A stretch of DNA of 64,000 bases from contig CAZVVN010000007.1 in the NCBI GenBank assembly GCA_964630665.1, forward strand, positions 10,637 to 74,636. The letters are read 5' to 3'. A model generated the notes under the pieces. The model was not told the origin of the DNA and did no database searches. It worked only from the letters and a program-made list of their open reading frames with translations. Position 1 is the stretch's first letter. The number at the start of each line of letters is the position of its first letter. The DNA comes from UBA9619 sp964630665 (GTDB taxonomy: Bacteria > Pseudomonadota > Gammaproteobacteria > Arenicellales > UBA868). Position numbers and translations under genes: made by a program. This document shows positions 62,866 through 64,000 of the stretch, piece after piece.

Positions 62866-63693
62866 ATGTCCGGACCATCGAACGCAATCGCCCTGTTTCA
62901 GCTACCGATGTACGACTGGCCTGAGAATCACGTGGCAATGGACCGGCTTGCGACAGCGATCTCTCTAGCGGCAGCGGCCTATGGCCTGGTGATTCCACGA
63001 ACCCTGGACCGGTCACGGGATCACCGGGGCGCCTGGACCGCAGCTGACCTTGGACTCAGCCAGACCTGTGGGCTGCCGCTGGTGACTGATCTGAAGGGTC
63101 GGGTCAGTGTGCTCGGGTCGTTTAGCTACAGCTGTTCCCCCGGCCCGCCAGGGAGCTATGACAGCGTGATCATCGCCCGGCGGCAAAGCGACTTTGCTGA
63201 CTTTGAGGATCTTCGACACAGATGTGTCGCCATCAATAGCAAGGACTCCTACTCCGGCTGCCTGGCGTTGCAGGTGTTTGTCGCACAGCGTCTGCCGACC
63301 GGCGGATTTTTTGGTTCTTCAATCATCACGGGCAGCCATCGCAATTCGATTCACGCGGTAGCCAGCGGCGAGGCCGACACCGCAGCGATCGACTGTGTCA
63401 GCTGGGAAATGGCGAGCACTCACGTAGCCGCTGCTGAAGATCTGCTGGTCCTGGCCCGCACCGCTTCACGACCGGGACTGCCGCTGATCACCGCAACAGG
63501 TCAAAGCAGCCACCGGCTTGAGGATCTTCGCAGTGCCCTGGCCCGGGCAGTACAGGCACTTGGCATAACCGACCGGGAACGGCTGGGCCTGACCGGATTT
63601 GTAGCGGCCAGTACAGACAGTTACGCGATCATCGCCGATGATCTGCAACGCTTCGGGGCAGTACCGCTGATCACCTCCGACCTGGGCAGATGA
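62866..63693 (+). CDS. PhnD/SsuA-type substrate-binding domain protein, no signal peptide
   Basis: A 275-residue type 2 periplasmic-binding-fold protein. It starts AIALFQLPMYDWPENHVAMD, then has SYSCSPGPPGSYDSVIIARR, CVAINSKDSYSGCLALQV and GSHRNSIHAVASGEADTAAIDC, the block typical of PhnD-like ligand-binding proteins. It lacks a signal peptide or lipobox, and no partner permease or ATPase is next to it. It may be a cytosolic ligand sensor or buffer. It follows puuD by 82 bp on the same strand, so a purine-related ligand is plausible but unproven. Confidence 0.65.
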   Translation: MSGPSNAIALFQLPMYDWPENHVAMDRLATAISLAAAAYGLVIPRTLDRSRDHRGAWTAADLGLSQTCGLPLVTDLKGRVSVLGSFSYSCSPGPPGSYDSVIIARRQSDFADFEDLRHRCVAINSKDSYSGCLALQVFVAQRLPTGGFFGSSIITGSHRNSIHAVASGEADTAAIDCVSWEMASTHVAAAEDLLVLARTASRPGLPLITATGQSSHRLEDLRSALARAVQALGITDRERLGLTGFVAASTDSYAIIADDLQRFGAVPLITSDLGR

Positions 63694-63775
63694 CTGCTAC
63701 AACAGCGGCACCCTGAGCAGATCCGGATCCCCGATCTTTTGAGACCCCATGAAACCGCCATGATCATGCCGCTCC

Positions 63776-63793
63776 CAACCCACAACTGGGTTG
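63776..63793. terminator. Weak hairpin after the PhnD-like gene
   Basis: CAACCC (63776-63781), loop ACAACT and GGGTTG (63788-63793) form a 6-bp stem 82 bp after the stop. No T-tract follows. It might end the puuD unit. Confidence 0.3.
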
Positions 63794-63870
63794 TATCATA
63801 GGCCTCTAGTACCACAATGGCAGGGCCGGTTCCGCCAGCAGAATGGTTGCTGGAATTACGGACCGATTCG

Positions 63871-63886
63871 TGTGATCAACATCACA
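63871..63886 (+). promoter_or_regulatory. CRP/FNR-family binding site
   Basis: TGTGATCAACATCACA has perfect TGTGA and TCACA half-sites 6 bp apart, the CRP consensus. It also contains GTGAT-CAAC-ATCAC, close to the FNR/Anr/Dnr form TTGAT-N4-ATCAA. A -10-like TAAAGT lies at 63908-63913, which puts the site centre about 41-42 bp before the likely start of transcription, the class II activator position. It lies in the control region of the gene that starts at 63982. Confidence 0.7.
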
Positions 63887-63907
63887 TCGCCCAAAGAGTC
63901 CGGCGAC

Positions 63908-63913
63908 TAAAGT
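63908..63913 (+). promoter_or_regulatory. Putative -10 element downstream of the CRP/FNR site
   Basis: TAAAGT, with no good -35 upstream other than the activator site itself. The spacing fits activator-dependent transcription. Confidence 0.4.
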
Positions 63914-63981
63914 AACGCAGCAGAACAGGAAAACCAGCTTGGCCGGATCAATCAACCTTGCAGTACAACAGGAGCATAACC

Positions 63982-64000
63982 ATGAGAACTCTTTCAATTA
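63982..64000 (+). CDS. Start of a gene cut by the right window edge
   Basis: ATG at 63982 with the SD ACAGGAGC 7-13 bp upstream opens a frame reading MRTLSI and then leaves the window. A basic residue followed by hydrophobic residues could begin a signal peptide, but six codons are too few to name a family. It is probably controlled by the CRP/FNR-type site upstream. Confidence 0.6.

Noticed and set aside
63806..63997. A 63-codon minus-strand frame at the right edge
   Set aside because: It runs through the CRP/FNR-type site and the start of the next gene. The cysteine-rich translation has no recognisable pattern.
1..64000. CRISPR arrays, tRNA or rRNA genes, IS elements and attachment sites
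   Set aside because: No regularly spaced repeats, cloverleaf-like sequences, transposase or integrase genes were recognised. A covariance-model scan would be needed to rule out small RNAs.

Overview
The window reads as a chromosome segment of a gammaproteobacterium. It is moderately GC-rich and densely packed, with no rRNA, tRNA, IS element, prophage or CRISPR array that I can see. Typical gammaproteobacterial markers include sspAB next to petABC, hslVU, a YcgL protein, a DUF1820 protein, Xni, PrlC and DjlA. An aerobic respiratory life is implied by the cytochrome bc1 complex and a membrane urate oxidase carrying a cytochrome c domain. A CRP/FNR-type box at the right end hints that oxygen-responsive or cAMP-responsive genes follow.

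Region 1 (1-24.3 kb) is mostly housekeeping: the end of msrA, DUF1820, dacB, gltA, ycgL and two small envelope proteins. Then come xni, hslU/hslV, sspB/sspA, petC/petB/petA, a thioredoxin-fold DUF255 protein coupled to prlC, gor and djlA. A COG4091 oxidoreductase, a leuB-type dehydrogenase, a convergent leuA2-type synthase and two unknown coupled genes complete it. Region 2 (24.6-36 kb) is accessory metabolism: a fused CydDC-like double ABC exporter, a class III adenylate cyclase with TPRs, a DgcN/DgcA-like D-glutamate pair, and glpD/glpK.

Region 3 (about 36-64 kb) is a large purine and ureide catabolic island. On the plus strand are uraH, xdhA, xdhB and xdhC, then a BMP-type nucleoside/purine ABC importer (ATPase, two permeases, binding protein, strong terminator), an 8-oxoguanine deaminase-like enzyme, a creatinase-like enzyme, membrane urate oxidase puuD and a cytosolic PhnD-like protein. 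On the minus strand are puuE and uraD. After a 320-bp regulatory gap comes a tightly packed run: an uncharacterised transcarbamylase, an asparaginase-family protein, carbamate kinase, pucG, a detached FdrA C-terminal domain, allG, fdrA (allF), allH and a DoeA-like M24 hydrolase. A methyltransferase and a small cytochrome c may follow.

Read together, purines are imported, deaminated and oxidised to urate, then taken through 5-hydroxyisourate and OHCU to allantoin and allantoate. The minus-strand run suggests an energy-conserving end. PucG would make oxalurate and glycine from ureidoglycine and glyoxylate. AllFGH would phosphorolyse oxalurate to oxamate and carbamoyl phosphate, and carbamate kinase would recover ATP. 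No allantoate amidohydrolase or allantoicase of a known family is visible. That gap, the split FdrA, the extra transcarbamylase and the asparaginase-like protein are the most interesting parts of the window. A 45-codon remnant of a glycosyltransferase lies in front of puuD.
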